From NCBI RefSeq assembly GCF_003171655.1, contig NZ_QFZL01000001.1, positions 620,001 through 684,000 of the forward strand: DNA of 64,000 bases. Reading direction: 5' to 3'. The notes beneath the pieces are model-generated. The model searched no databases and was not told the DNA's origin. It saw nothing but the letters and a program-made list of their open reading frames with translations. Source of the DNA: Stakelama portus. GTDB lineage: Bacteria > Pseudomonadota > Alphaproteobacteria > Sphingomonadales > Sphingomonadaceae. The translations under genes were made by a program, and so were the position numbers. Positions 35,942-44,082 of the stretch are shown here, piece by piece. Position 1 is the first letter of the stretch. The number at the start of each line of letters is the position of its first letter.

Positions 35942-36648
35942 GGAACACCCTGTCCGCTATGGGTGCCGCGCTGGCGATGCTGGCGGGACCGGCTGCGGCG
36001 CAGAGCGTCGAACAGCTCGACCAGCTCGAGCCCGGCGCGGGCGAAGTGCAGGTCGAATATTTCGGCGCCTGGGGCGGTGAGGGCGAACAGGCATTCGAAC
36101 TGCTTGCGGGCGTGACCGATCACCTTGCCGTCGGCGGCGAGGCCGAGTTCGAAGGGCCGCGCGACGGCTTGATGCTCGAACAATGGGGCGTCGCCGCGCT
36201 GTGGCGTTTCGCCGATCCGCAGGAAGCCCGTGTCGCGACCGGCCTGATGGCCGAACTGGGCTTGGATCGTTCGGGTGCACTCTCCGACATCACCGGACGC
36301 TTCATCGCCGAAAGCATCGGCGAACGCTGGTGGTGGCAGGCCAATCTGATCGTTCGCCATGCGCGCGAGGCGGGCGAGCGGGGTACGGGCCTCGCCTATG
36401 GCGCATCGGTGCAGCGCGCGCTGGCGGAGCAATGGTGGTTGGGGGTCGAGGCATCGGGCCAGTTCGCCCGGCTGTCCGGCGCGCCCGAACTGGCGCCGCG
36501 CGGCGCGCACTGGTTCGGTCCGTCGCTGACCGCCGACATCGAATTGACCGAAAGCAGCGAACTGGAAATCGGCGCGGCATGGATGTTTCGCGTCGTCGGC
36601 GACGGACAACCGTCGGGCCCGCGCATCTTTCTTCAGGCGACCTTCTGA
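35938..36648 (+). CDS. Putative outer-membrane barrel protein
   Basis: 236 residues; ATG overlaps the TGA of the GGDEF-EAL gene (ATGA). Signal peptide MRNTLSAMGAALAMLAGPAAAQ. Beta-strand pattern throughout (GEVQVEYFGAWGGEGEQAFELLAGVTDHLAVGGEAEFEGP, WWWQANLIVRHAREAGERGTGLAYGASVQ, QWWLGVEASGQFARLSG, ELEIGAAWMFRVVG) ending in terminal Phe (IFLQATF). This looks like a small outer-membrane barrel. Tight coupling to a c-di-GMP enzyme suggests a surface-related role, but this is inference. Confidence 0.7.
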   Translation: MRNTLSAMGAALAMLAGPAAAQSVEQLDQLEPGAGEVQVEYFGAWGGEGEQAFELLAGVTDHLAVGGEAEFEGPRDGLMLEQWGVAALWRFADPQEARVATGLMAELGLDRSGALSDITGRFIAESIGERWWWQANLIVRHAREAGERGTGLAYGASVQRALAEQWWLGVEASGQFARLSGAPELAPRGAHWFGPSLTADIELTESSELEIGAAWMFRVVGDGQPSGPRIFLQATF

Positions 36649-36713
36649 CGCCAGCCTTGCGTCCGGCGCGGCGAACCGCCAACTGAGGCTGCAAAGCCAA
36701 AGGGAAGAGCGAC

Positions 36714-36893
36714 GTGAATCTGCGTGCACGCAAATGGCGACTTGCCATCATCATCGCACTGGCGGTCCTCGCCGGCTATGTCGCCTGGCGCACCCAGACG
36801 CCGAAGGAACAGCCCTGTGTGCCGGGGCGCGAGGAAGTGAAGGACGCGTCGGGGAAGGTGGTCGAAATCCAAACCCGCACCTGTTTCGACTGA
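36714..36893 (+). CDS. 59-residue small membrane-anchored protein
   Basis: GTG 36714 with AGGGAAGAGC upstream; stop TGA 36891-36893. Basic start (VNLRARKWRL), one membrane helix (AIIIALAVLAGYVAW), then a short exported or cytoplasmic tail with two cysteines (QPCVPGREEV, IQTRTCFD). The good ribosome site, membrane helix and paired cysteines argue it is real. Lies 65 bases after the barrel gene. No family recognised. Confidence 0.55.
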   Translation: MNLRARKWRLAIIIALAVLAGYVAWRTQTPKEQPCVPGREEVKDASGKVVEIQTRTCFD

Positions 36894-37004
36894 TCGCCCG
36901 CCGCGCGAGATGGTTCGCCGGTGCGACAGTGCCTGCCGCGCGGTGCGTTGACGCCGTCGCATCCTGCCGCGATCAAGGGGCGGACCGAGCGGAAGGGAAA
37001 TCCA

Positions 37005-37799
37005 ATGCGCGCATCTTCATGGCGGCGGTGGGGTACAGGCGCCGCGCTGTTGCTGCTGGCGGCGTGCACGCGCGGCGATCCGGTGCCGGTTCATTCGGTC
37101 GCTGCCGTTACCACCTATCCCCATGGCAGCGACGCGTTCACGCAGGGGCTGCTGTGGCACCAGGGCTATCTGTACGAAGGCACCGGGCGCTACGGCCAGT
37201 CGCAGCTTCGCAAGCTGGAGCTTGAAACCGGCACGCCGCTCGCCACGGCCGCATTGCCCGGCGACGGTTTCGGCGAGGGGATTGCGTTGTGGCGCGATCG
37301 GCTGTTTCAGCTCGAATGGCGTGGCGGCAAGGGGCAGATCTGGTCGCTCGACGGATTCGCGCCGATCGGTACGTTCGATTATGGCGGTGAGGGCTGGGGG
37401 CTGACGACCGGCGCCGACCGGCTGTGGCTCAGCGACGGCAGCGCGACGCTGCGCATCTATGATCCCGACACGCTGGAACAGACCGGAACGCTCAAGGTCA
37501 CGGCCGGCGGCTGTCCGGTTCCCCGGCTCAACGAACTCGAATGGATCGACGGCCGCATCTGGGCGAATATCTGGCGGACGGATCGGGTCGCGGTGATCGA
37601 TCCGGACAGCGGGATCGTCACGCAGTTTCTGGACCTGTCGGACCTTCCGCACGGGCGGGCATCGGGCGAATCGGTCGCCAACGGCATCGCCTATGATCGG
37701 GAAACCGGGCGCATCTGGATGACCGGCAAGCTCTGGCGCCGGCTGTACGAAGTTCGCGTCGATCCCGAACCCGACGGGGAATATCGCCAGAGCTGCTGA
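37005..37799 (+). CDS. Glutaminyl-peptide cyclotransferase (glutamine cyclotransferase family)
   Basis: 264 residues from ATG 37005 (GGAAGGGAAATCC upstream). Lipoprotein signal with lipobox LLLAAC. Five-bladed propeller sequence of the plant/bacterial glutamine cyclotransferase family (PF05096): YPHGSDAFTQGLLWHQGYLYEGTGRYGQSQLRKLELETG, GDGFGEGIALWRDRLFQLEW, YDPDTLEQTGTLKV, LNELEWIDGRIWANIWRTDRVAVIDPDSG, NGIAYDRETGRIWMTGKLW. Converts N-terminal Gln of peptides to pyroglutamate; periplasmic and membrane-linked here. Convergent with truA, 6 bases apart. Confidence 0.9.
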   Translation: MRASSWRRWGTGAALLLLAACTRGDPVPVHSVAAVTTYPHGSDAFTQGLLWHQGYLYEGTGRYGQSQLRKLELETGTPLATAALPGDGFGEGIALWRDRLFQLEWRGGKGQIWSLDGFAPIGTFDYGGEGWGLTTGADRLWLSDGSATLRIYDPDTLEQTGTLKVTAGGCPVPRLNELEWIDGRIWANIWRTDRVAVIDPDSGIVTQFLDLSDLPHGRASGESVANGIAYDRETGRIWMTGKLWRRLYEVRVDPEPDGEYRQSC

Positions 37800-37805
37800 G
37801 CAGTC

Positions 37806-38546
37806 TCAGCGATATTTCGCGCCGGTGAAATACAGGCCGTCGGGCGGCGCGTTGAAGCCCAATGCCTGACGCTCGCACGCCGCCAGCGCGTCGGCGACAT
37901 GCTGCGGCGTCCATTTGCCTTCGCCGACCAGCTTGAGACAGCCGACCATCGACCGCACCTGATGGTGGAGGAACGATCGCGCCTCGGCGATCACATATAT
38001 GCGTTCGCCCTCCCGCCGCACCTCCAGCCGGTCGAGCGTGCGCAGCGGGCTGTCGGCCTGGCAATGCGCCGAACGAAAGGTCGTGAAATCATGCCTCCCG
38101 ATCAGCCGGTTGGCGCCTTCCTGCATCGCTGCTGCATCGAGCGGCTGGATGACGCGCCAGGCGAGGCCATGTTCGAAAGTGAGCGGCGCGCGGCGATTGA
38201 CGATGCGATATTCGTACGATCGCCCGACACAGGAAAAGCGCGCGTGCCAGTCGTCTGGGACGATTTCGCAATCGAGCACGGCGACCGGATTGGGACGAAT
38301 CCGCGCGTTGATCGCCTCCATCAGGCGGAAGGGCGTGATCGCCTTCTCCACTTCGCAATGCGCGCGCATCGCTTGCGCATGCACGCCGGCATCGGTGCGC
38401 CCGGCGGCGTGGAACAACACCTGCTCGCCGGTCACCGCATAGGCCGCATCCTCCAGCGCCTGTTGCACGCTGGGACCATGATCCTGCCGCTGCCAGCCCA
38501 TGAAGGGCCGGCCGTCAAATTCGATGGTCAGCGCGAACCGAGTCAC
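37806..38546 (-). CDS. truA: tRNA pseudouridine(38-40) synthase TruA
   Basis: 246 residues from GTG 38546, overlapping the fmt TGA by 4 bases. Catalytic Asp in [17 protein letters not shown]. Other motifs: [65 protein letters not shown]. Makes pseudouridine at positions 38-40 of the anticodon arm. The pairing fmt-truA is common in alphaproteobacteria. Confidence 0.95.
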   Translation of the reverse strand: MTRFALTIEFDGRPFMGWQRQDHGPSVQQALEDAAYAVTGEQVLFHAAGRTDAGVHAQAMRAHCEVEKAITPFRLMEAINARIRPNPVAVLDCEIVPDDWHARFSCVGRSYEYRIVNRRAPLTFEHGLAWRVIQPLDAAAMQEGANRLIGRHDFTTFRSAHCQADSPLRTLDRLEVRREGERIYVIAEARSFLHHQVRSMVGCLKLVGEGKWTPQHVADALAACERQALGFNAPPDGLYFTGAKYR

Positions 38547-39445
38547 AGCTCTGTGCCCCCTGGAATGGCAAAGCCGCGCAGCAGATCGGCGGGAGCCATC
38601 GCGCCCTTGCCCGCGCGCTGGACCAGCGTCGGGCGGATCGCGCCACTGCCGCACGCGATGGTCAGCTGGTCGTCGATCACCATGCCGGGCGCGCCGCTGC
38701 CGCTCGTCACTTCGGCGGCGTGGATGCGAAAACGCTCGCCGCCATGTTCGAAAAACGCGCCGGGGACGGGATTGAAGGCGCGGATCTGGCGTTCGACCTG
38801 CTCGGCGCTCTGGCTGAAATCGATCCGCGCTTCGGCCTTGTCGATCTTGGCGGCATAGGTGACGCCGTCCTCCGGCTGGGGAATCGGCGGAAAGGCATCG
38901 GGATCGGCCAGCACCGTCACCATCAACCGCGCGCCCATCGCGGCTATTTCGTCGGTCAGTTCGCCCGCCGTCTTGCGGTCGATCACCGTGCGTCCTTCGA
39001 GCCGCACCGGCCCGGTGTCGAGTCCGGCTTCCATCTGCATGATGCCGACGCCGGTTTCGGCATCCCCGGCCAGGATCGCGCGTTGCACCGGCGCGGCACC
39101 CCGCCAGCGCGGCAACAGCGATCCATGAACGTTGAGACACCCCAGGCGCGGCGCATCGAGCACCGCGCGCGGCAGGATCAGGCCATAGGCGGCGACCACT
39201 GCGACATCGGCATGCAGCGCCGCGAACGCTGCCTGTTCGTCCGCGCCTTTCAGGCTGACCGGCGTGCGGACTTCGATTCCCAGTTGTTCGGCGCGCGCAT
39301 GGACGGGCGAGGGGCGCAGGCTCTTGCCGCGCCCCGCGCGCCGGGGCGGCTGGCTATATGCCGCAACGATATCGTGCCCGGCTTCGACCAGCGCATTGAG
39401 CGTCGGCACTGCGAAATCGGGCGTTCCCATGAAGATGATCCGCAT
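38543..39445 (-). CDS. fmt: Methionyl-tRNA formyltransferase
   Basis: 300 residues. Formylates initiator Met-tRNA with 10-formyl-THF. N-terminal [19 protein letters not shown], catalytic region [42 protein letters not shown] with the conserved Asn-His, [22 protein letters not shown], and the C-terminal OB-like domain. Coupled to truA downstream. Def, which removes the formyl group later, is at 41689-42216 but not in the same unit. Confidence 0.96.
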   Translation of the reverse strand: MRIIFMGTPDFAVPTLNALVEAGHDIVAAYSQPPRRAGRGKSLRPSPVHARAEQLGIEVRTPVSLKGADEQAAFAALHADVAVVAAYGLILPRAVLDAPRLGCLNVHGSLLPRWRGAAPVQRAILAGDAETGVGIMQMEAGLDTGPVRLEGRTVIDRKTAGELTDEIAAMGARLMVTVLADPDAFPPIPQPEDGVTYAAKIDKAEARIDFSQSAEQVERQIRAFNPVPGAFFEHGGERFRIHAAEVTSGSGAPGMVIDDQLTIACGSGAIRPTLVQRAGKGAMAPADLLRGFAIPGGTEL

Positions 39446-39490
39446 GGCGCCGCTCCCTAAGCCAGCTTGGCCGAACGGGAAAGCATTGCG

Positions 39491-40348
39491 TCAGCCGCGC
39501 GGCAACAGCCGGTCGGAAAGCGCGCGGAAATGCACCGATGGCACTGCAAAGCAGAAGGGCGCTTGCGTCGCGCCCCAGCGTTCGAGCAATGCGCCCGGCA
39601 CATATTCGATCGCGCGCTGCGGCAGGATGCTGGCCGGCTCGATCGGCAGGTCGATGGTCGAAATCGCCACGCGGGGTTCGTCGCACACGCGGGCGATTGC
39701 GGCGTCCTGAAGCGTCAGCCACGAAACGGCCTGTTCCCAGCTGTCAAAGAAGCGCGCGAATTCGGCCGGCAATTCGGGCGGGGCGTCGCGCGTATCGAGC
39801 GCCATCGCCGCGCCGTCGCGATTGTCGATCCGGGTCGCCATGCCGTCGCGCGTGCGGCGATGTTCGAAGGGACGGGCATGTTGCGACGCCATCACATCGG
39901 TCGCCAGCCGGGTGCCGAGCGCATAGAGCGCGCTGTCGAACAAATTGCGCAGGAACAGGACGACATGATCCTGCTCGTCGCCTTCGCGTTCGGGCGGAAC
40001 GTGGAGATAGAGCCGCCAGTTGCTCTGCCATGGCGACGGAAAGAGCCGGCGCAGCGGCCCGAGAAATTCCGGTCCGAAATTGCCGTGGCGATAGGTAAGG
40101 ACCGTCAGGATCGTCATTCCGTCGCGCTGGTGCAGCGTCGCGCCGGGCGGAACCATGCCTATGACCAGCCGAACCGGCACCACCCAGCTGGCATAGCCGA
40201 TGTCGCGCACATCGCTTGCCATCACCGGCAATCCGGTAAAGCGCGTCACCATGCGCCGCATCCGCCGCAACCAACGGGCATTGCCGAGCAGATTTGCCGG
40301 CGTTCCCAGTGGAACCGGCCAGTGCGCGCGAAATTCGACGTCCCCCAT
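39491..40348 (-). CDS. Conserved hypothetical protein (possibly DUF2071-like)
   Basis: 285 residues from ATG 40348. A soluble alpha/beta protein; segments such as YASWVVPVRLVIGMVPPGATLHQRDGMTILTVLTYRHGNFGPEFLGPLRRLFPSPWQSNWRLYLHV and VVLFLRNLFDSALYALGTRLATDVMASQHARPFEH recall the acetoacetate-decarboxylase-like DUF2071 fold, but the match is weak. No catalytic motif recognised. Lies 45 bases upstream of fmt on the same strand and divergent from recR. Confidence 0.6.
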   Translation of the reverse strand: MGDVEFRAHWPVPLGTPANLLGNARWLRRMRRMVTRFTGLPVMASDVRDIGYASWVVPVRLVIGMVPPGATLHQRDGMTILTVLTYRHGNFGPEFLGPLRRLFPSPWQSNWRLYLHVPPEREGDEQDHVVLFLRNLFDSALYALGTRLATDVMASQHARPFEHRRTRDGMATRIDNRDGAAMALDTRDAPPELPAEFARFFDSWEQAVSWLTLQDAAIARVCDEPRVAISTIDLPIEPASILPQRAIEYVPGALLERWGATQAPFCFAVPSVHFRALSDRLLPRG

Positions 40349-40437
40349 GGACTCGCATCTTGGTCGCCGCGCCGCAGCTGTAAAGCGCAATCGCGCCGCT
40401 ACTTCCCGTGGCGGGCCTGCGACGCTATCTCCTCGCC

Positions 40438-41034
40438 ATGGCATCTCCCGAAATCGAGGCGTTGACGCAGGCGCTGTCCCGGCTTCCCGGGCTAGGACCG
40501 CGCTCGGCGCGGCGCGCGGTGCTGCATTTGCTCAAGAAGCGCGAAAGCGCGCTCGAACCGCTGCTGGGCGCGCTCGCTGCGGTCAATGACAAGCTGTCGA
40601 CCTGTTCGATCTGCGGCAATGTCGATACGACCGATCCGTGCAGCATCTGCGCCGATCCGCGGCGCGAGGGCAGGGCGCTCTGCGTGGTCGAGGAAGTCGC
40701 CGACCTGTGGGCGCTCGATCGTTCGCGGCTGTTTCCCGGCAAATTTCATGTGCTCGGCGGGCGGCTCTCGGCGCTCGACGGCGTCCGGCCCGAGGATCTG
40801 GCGATCGACGGCCTGATCCGTCGCATCGCCGATGGCGGGATCGACGAAGTCGTGCTGGCGATGAACGCGACGTTGGAGGGGCAGACCACGGCGCATTATA
40901 TCGCCGAGCGGATCGAGCAATATCCGGTGCGCGTCACCCAACTCGCCCACGGCCTGCCGGTCGGCGGCGAACTCGATTATCTCGACGAAGGCACGCTGGC
41001 TCAGGCATTGCGGGCAAGGAGGCCGGTGTCGTGA
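40438..41034 (+). CDS. recR: Recombination mediator protein RecR
   Basis: 198 residues from ATG 40438, the usual RecR length; an ATG 10 codons upstream gives an atypical start. HhH segment [20 protein letters not shown], four-Cys zinc finger [16 protein letters not shown], Toprim domain [56 protein letters not shown] and C-terminal [22 protein letters not shown] end. Acts with RecF/RecO to load RecA. Overlaps the next small gene by 4 bases. Confidence 0.96.
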   Translation: MASPEIEALTQALSRLPGLGPRSARRAVLHLLKKRESALEPLLGALAAVNDKLSTCSICGNVDTTDPCSICADPRREGRALCVVEEVADLWALDRSRLFPGKFHVLGGRLSALDGVRPEDLAIDGLIRRIADGGIDEVVLAMNATLEGQTTAHYIAERIEQYPVRVTQLAHGLPVGGELDYLDEGTLAQALRARRPVS

Positions 41035-41225
41035 AACAGAAAACCGCGCGCGTCGTGCAATGGCTGCCGCTGGCGATTCCGATCGTTGCGATCTTCGTCC
41101 TGATGTTCAATCCGGGGCTCTGGCCGATCCTGCCCTTCTGGTTGCAGGCGGCGATTTTTCTGAGTGCCGTCGGCGCCGTCACGCTTGCCTTCCTCACCGC
41201 ACTCATCTGGTTCCTGCGGCAATAG
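41031..41225 (+). CDS. 64-residue small membrane protein
   Basis: GTG at 41031 overlaps the recR stop (GTGA); AAGGAGGCCGG lies just upstream as a strong ribosome site. Two membrane helices: [19 protein letters not shown] and [26 protein letters not shown]. No family recognised; small membrane ORFs coupled to recR are plausible passengers. Convergent with the STAS-like gene, 4 bases apart. Confidence 0.6.
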   Translation: MKQKTARVVQWLPLAIPIVAIFVLMFNPGLWPILPFWLQAAIFLSAVGAVTLAFLTALIWFLRQ

Positions 41226-41229
41226 CGCG

Positions 41230-41604
41230 TCAGCGCGGAGGCGATGCTTCGTGCAGCCACGCCCGCGCTTCATCGATATCGAGAAAGACGCGCAACCGAT
41301 CGGTCATCATCGAACGCTCGACCTGCAATTTGTTCAGCCGGGAGCCGACGACGATCGCCACCGGGCCGCGGTGGCGCAGGATCGCGACTTCCATGATGCG
41401 GGAAAAGCCCGCGGTCACCTCAACCGATTGGACGGAAAAGCCCCGGGAATCGCTCAATATGGGATAATCGTCCCATTGCCGCTCGATCCGTTGGGTCAGC
41501 GCCGACAGCTCCGCAGCGAACCGGTCGAGCGTCTCCGCGTCCCAGAAGCCCTTCAGCCGCATGGAAAGAAGGCGCGTGGCCGGGTCGAACGCGATATCGT
41601 ACAT
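41230..41604 (-). CDS. STAS/SpoIIAA-like domain protein
   Basis: 124 residues. N-terminal beta strand MYDIAFDPATRLLSMRLKGFWDAETLDRFAAELSAL, then ILSDSRGFSVQSVEVTAGF and VAIVVGSRLNKLQVERSM, in the order of a STAS-like alpha/beta sandwich. Single-domain proteins of this kind occur widely in sphingomonads. A phospho-accepting Ser (SDSRGFS) is where the family places it, but the partner is unknown. Divergent from def. Confidence 0.6.
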   Translation of the reverse strand: MYDIAFDPATRLLSMRLKGFWDAETLDRFAAELSALTQRIERQWDDYPILSDSRGFSVQSVEVTAGFSRIMEVAILRHRGPVAIVVGSRLNKLQVERSMMTDRLRVFLDIDEARAWLHEASPPR

Positions 41605-41688
41605 AGTTCATTATATCGATGAAGTGCCGTCTGGTTCCGGTTTAGGTTGCGAATTGATTTCGCTGCGGACAGCACCTAAATTTCCGCC

Positions 41689-42216
41689 ATGGCCATTCTA
41701 CCGATCCTCGAAGTACCCGATCCGCGTCTCAAGACCATCTCGACGCCCGTCGAAACGGTGGACGATGACGTCCGTAAGCTGATTTCGGATATGTTCGAAA
41801 CGATGTACGCCGCGCCCGGCATCGGCCTTGCCGCGATTCAGGTCGGCGTGCCCAGGCGCATCGTCGTGATGGACCTTCAGGAAGAAGAAGATGAAGACGG
41901 CAAGCCGATCCGCGAGCCGCGCGTCTTCATCAATCCCGAAATCCTCGACCCGGCCGAGGACATGTCGGTCTATAACGAAGGCTGCCTGTCGGTTCCCGAC
42001 CAATATGCCGAGATCGAGCGCCCGGCGCGCTGCCGCGTCAAATGGCTGGACGAAAACGGCGCCGCGCATGACGAACTGTTCGAGGGGCTGCTCGCCACCT
42101 GCATCCAGCATGAGATGGATCATCTCGAAGGGATCGTCTTCATCGACTATCTGTCGCGACTGAAGCGTCAGATGATCGTCAAGAAGCTGCAAAAGGCGCG
42201 CAAGGCCGCCGCCTGA
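41689..42216 (+). CDS. def: Peptide deformylase
   Basis: 175 residues. Fe/Zn enzyme that removes formyl from nascent chains. Motif 1 [10 protein letters not shown], motif 2 EGCLSVP (metal Cys), motif 3 QHEMDHLEG (metal His, catalytic Glu). Start [15 protein letters not shown] is typical. Functions between Fmt and Map, both in this window but in other units. It ends 3 bases from the convergent methyltransferase gene. Confidence 0.96.
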   Translation: MAILPILEVPDPRLKTISTPVETVDDDVRKLISDMFETMYAAPGIGLAAIQVGVPRRIVVMDLQEEEDEDGKPIREPRVFINPEILDPAEDMSVYNEGCLSVPDQYAEIERPARCRVKWLDENGAAHDELFEGLLATCIQHEMDHLEGIVFIDYLSRLKRQMIVKKLQKARKAAA

Positions 42217-42219
42217 CCT

Positions 42220-42843
42220 TTATTGCGGGCGGTGCGCCACCAGGTCGATTACCGCCGACATGCCCTTGTGCCGCGCGCCTTCGCTGAGTTCGGCGTCATA
42301 GGATTCGATCGTTTCGATCGCCATGCCGCCAAAGGCGTCGCGCAGCATCGCCTCGGTATAGAGATGCGAAAGCACCGGCGGCCCGCCCGTGCCATAGTCG
42401 AGCTGTTCGGGCCGGTATCCTTCGATCAGCAACAGTCCGCCGGGGCGCAGCGCGCGCTCCATCGCCGCGAAAATGCGGGCGCGCTGTTCGGGGTCGAACA
42501 CCTGGAAAAATATGCCGACCACGGCATCGAATTCACCTTCCGGCCAGTCCCAGTCGAGCAGGTCGACCTGGCGAAAATCGATGCGTACGCCATGGACCTG
42601 TGCCAGCACGCGCGCCTTGTCGATCGCTGCGGGCGAAATTTCGGTAGCGACGACATCGCATCCCAGTTCGGCCAGCCACACGCTGTTGCGGCCTTCGCCG
42701 TCGGCGATTGCCAGCACGCGCATGCCGGGGCGGAATCGCGCTTCGTTTGCGCGCAGGAACCGGTTCGGCGCTTCTCCGAACAGATATTCGTCGCTGTCAT
42801 ATCGCGCGTTCCAATAGGCCGCGCTCGCCATCGAATCAGCCAT
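42220..42843 (-). CDS. Class I SAM-dependent methyltransferase
   Basis: 207 residues. SAM motif I VLAIADGEGRNSVWLAELG (D/G-E-G-x-N), motif II VVATEISPAAIDKAR, DLLDWDWPEGEFDAVVGIFFQVFDPEQRARIFAAMERALRPGGLLLIEGYRPEQL. This is the TehB/thiopurine-like small-molecule methyltransferase layout, and the start AAYWNARYDSDEYLFGEAPNRFL is often seen in that group. Substrate unknown. Divergent from the ParD-like gene across an AT-rich 128-bp gap. Confidence 0.85.
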   Translation of the reverse strand: MADSMASAAYWNARYDSDEYLFGEAPNRFLRANEARFRPGMRVLAIADGEGRNSVWLAELGCDVVATEISPAAIDKARVLAQVHGVRIDFRQVDLLDWDWPEGEFDAVVGIFFQVFDPEQRARIFAAMERALRPGGLLLIEGYRPEQLDYGTGGPPVLSHLYTEAMLRDAFGGMAIETIESYDAELSEGARHKGMSAVIDLVAHRPQ

Positions 42844-42933
42844 ATCGCCCTCATTATGCTATTCGCTCGCATTAGCGATAATAATCGAAATTGCCTAGTC
42901 GTCTCGATTGGTCTGGCAAAATCATTCGTGACG

Positions 42934-42959
42934 ATATACGAATCGTATATGGATCATAT
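42934..42959. promoter_or_regulatory. Two overlapping palindromes (operator candidate) before parD-like/map
   Basis: Palindrome 1, 42934-42950: ATATACGA-A-TCGTATAT (8 bp arms, 1-base centre). Palindrome 2, 42947-42959: ATATG-GAT-CATAT. They share four bases and end 12 bases before ATG 42972. This AT-rich patch contrasts with the GC-rich surroundings. Ribbon-helix-helix antitoxins usually bind short tandem palindromes at their own promoter, so autoregulation by the ParD-like protein is the obvious reading. Confidence 0.6.
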
Positions 42960-42971
42960 ATCGAGTTTGGC

Positions 42972-43184
42972 ATGGGCATCGTAAAAATCGAAGATTTGCT
43001 GCATGAGGAAGTGCGCCGCGCGAGCACGGTCATGTGCCGGTCGATCAATGCGCAGGCCGAATTCTGGATGAAGATCGGGATGCTGGCCGAAGCCAATCCG
43101 ACCTTGTCGTTCAACCAGATCATCAGGATGCAGCTCGAAGCGGCGGACGTGGCTGCCGCCGAACCGATACAGGCCGTCGCCTGA
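42972..43184 (+). CDS. ParD-like antitoxin-family protein
   Basis: 70 residues from ATG 42972. The sequence MGIVKIEDLLHEEVRRASTV and SINAQAEFWMKIGMLAEANPTLSFNQIIRMQL matches the ParD-like family (PF11903, ribbon-helix-helix type): N-terminal beta strand for DNA contact, then two helices. Instead of a ParE toxin, map starts one base after its stop. Palindromes lie directly upstream. Probably a repressor of its own operon; whether it acts on Map protein is unknown. Confidence 0.75.
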   Translation: MGIVKIEDLLHEEVRRASTVMCRSINAQAEFWMKIGMLAEANPTLSFNQIIRMQLEAADVAAAEPIQAVA

Positions 43185-43185
43185 C

Positions 43186-43944
43186 ATGGTGAAAACGCCC
43201 GACGAAATCGCGTTGATGCGTATTTCCGGCAAGCTGCTCGCGCGCGTTTTCGAAATGCTCGATGCGAGCGATCTGGCGGGCATGTCGACGATGCAGGTCA
43301 ATGATCTGGTCGAGGATTTCATCACGCGGGAGCTCGAATCGCGCCCGGCGAGCAAGGGGCAATATGGCTTTGCCTATGTGCTCAATTGCTCGATCAATGA
43401 CGAAGTATGCCATGGCGTGCCCGACCCCGATCGGATCATTGCCGATGGCGATATCATCAACCTCGACATCACGCTGGAAAAGAACGGCTTTATCGCGGAT
43501 TCGAGCAAGACCTATATCGTCGGCGATGCGCCGCCCGCCGCGCGACGGCTGGTCCGCGTCGCGCAGGAAGCGATGTGGAAGGGGATCGGCGCGGTCCGCC
43601 CCGGCGCACATCTGGGCGATATCGGCTTTGCGATCGAGCGCCATGCCAAGAAACATGGCTATAGCGTGGTGCGCGAATATTGCGGCCATGGCATCGGGCG
43701 CGAGATGCACGAAGACCCGCAGGTGATGAATTTCGGCAAGCCGGGCAAGGGGATGATGCTGCGCGAAGGCATGGTCTTCACCATCGAACCGATGGTCAAT
43801 CAGGGCAGCCGCATGGTTGAAACCCAGGACGATGGCTGGACCGTGGTGACGCGCGACGGCAGGCTTTCGGCCCAATTCGAACATACTGTGGCAGTGACTG
43901 CCGATGGCGTCGAAGTGCTGACGCTGCGTTCCGACGGACGCTAG
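43186..43944 (+). CDS. map: Type I methionine aminopeptidase, ParD-linked
   Basis: 252 residues. Removes N-terminal Met from proteins. Dinuclear metal site: Asp in NLDITLEKNG, Asp in FIADSSKTYIVG, His in CGHGIGREMHE, Glu in FTIEPMV, Glu in SAQFEHTV. The substrate-loop sequence NCSINDEVCHGVP is intact. The second-Asp region (FIADSSKTY) differs from the common HGDTSRM form and may mark a subgroup. Stop-start spacing to the ParD-like gene is one base. Whether the genome holds a second, housekeeping map cannot be seen. Confidence 0.93.
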   Translation: MVKTPDEIALMRISGKLLARVFEMLDASDLAGMSTMQVNDLVEDFITRELESRPASKGQYGFAYVLNCSINDEVCHGVPDPDRIIADGDIINLDITLEKNGFIADSSKTYIVGDAPPAARRLVRVAQEAMWKGIGAVRPGAHLGDIGFAIERHAKKHGYSVVREYCGHGIGREMHEDPQVMNFGKPGKGMMLREGMVFTIEPMVNQGSRMVETQDDGWTVVTRDGRLSAQFEHTVAVTADGVEVLTLRSDGR

Positions 43945-43981
43945 CGGCACTTCCCCGAATTTGGGCTGTCCTACCGCTCAC

Positions 43982-43996
43982 GTTCCAGCTATGTTC
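43982..43996 (+). promoter_or_regulatory. LexA (SOS) box upstream of rmuC
   Basis: GTTCCAGCTATGTTC: GTTC, seven bases, GTTC, an exact alphaproteobacterial LexA operator. It lies 87 bases before the rmuC GTG and 38 bases after the map stop. Downstream is a GCGCATATGCGC palindrome and two GGTGCGAAC direct repeats (44050-44067). Confidence 0.65.
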
Positions 43997-44082
43997 CAGC
44001 CTCGTGGGCATCGCCCCACGCGGGTGCGCGTGCGCATATGCGCGTATTGGTGCGAACCGGTGCGAACTAGTGGGAGAAATCC

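Noticed and set aside
44054..44067. Second GAAC...GAAC pair before rmuC
   Set aside because: Spacing is six bases, not the seven needed for an alphaproteobacterial LexA box; part of a simple GGTGCGAAC direct repeat.
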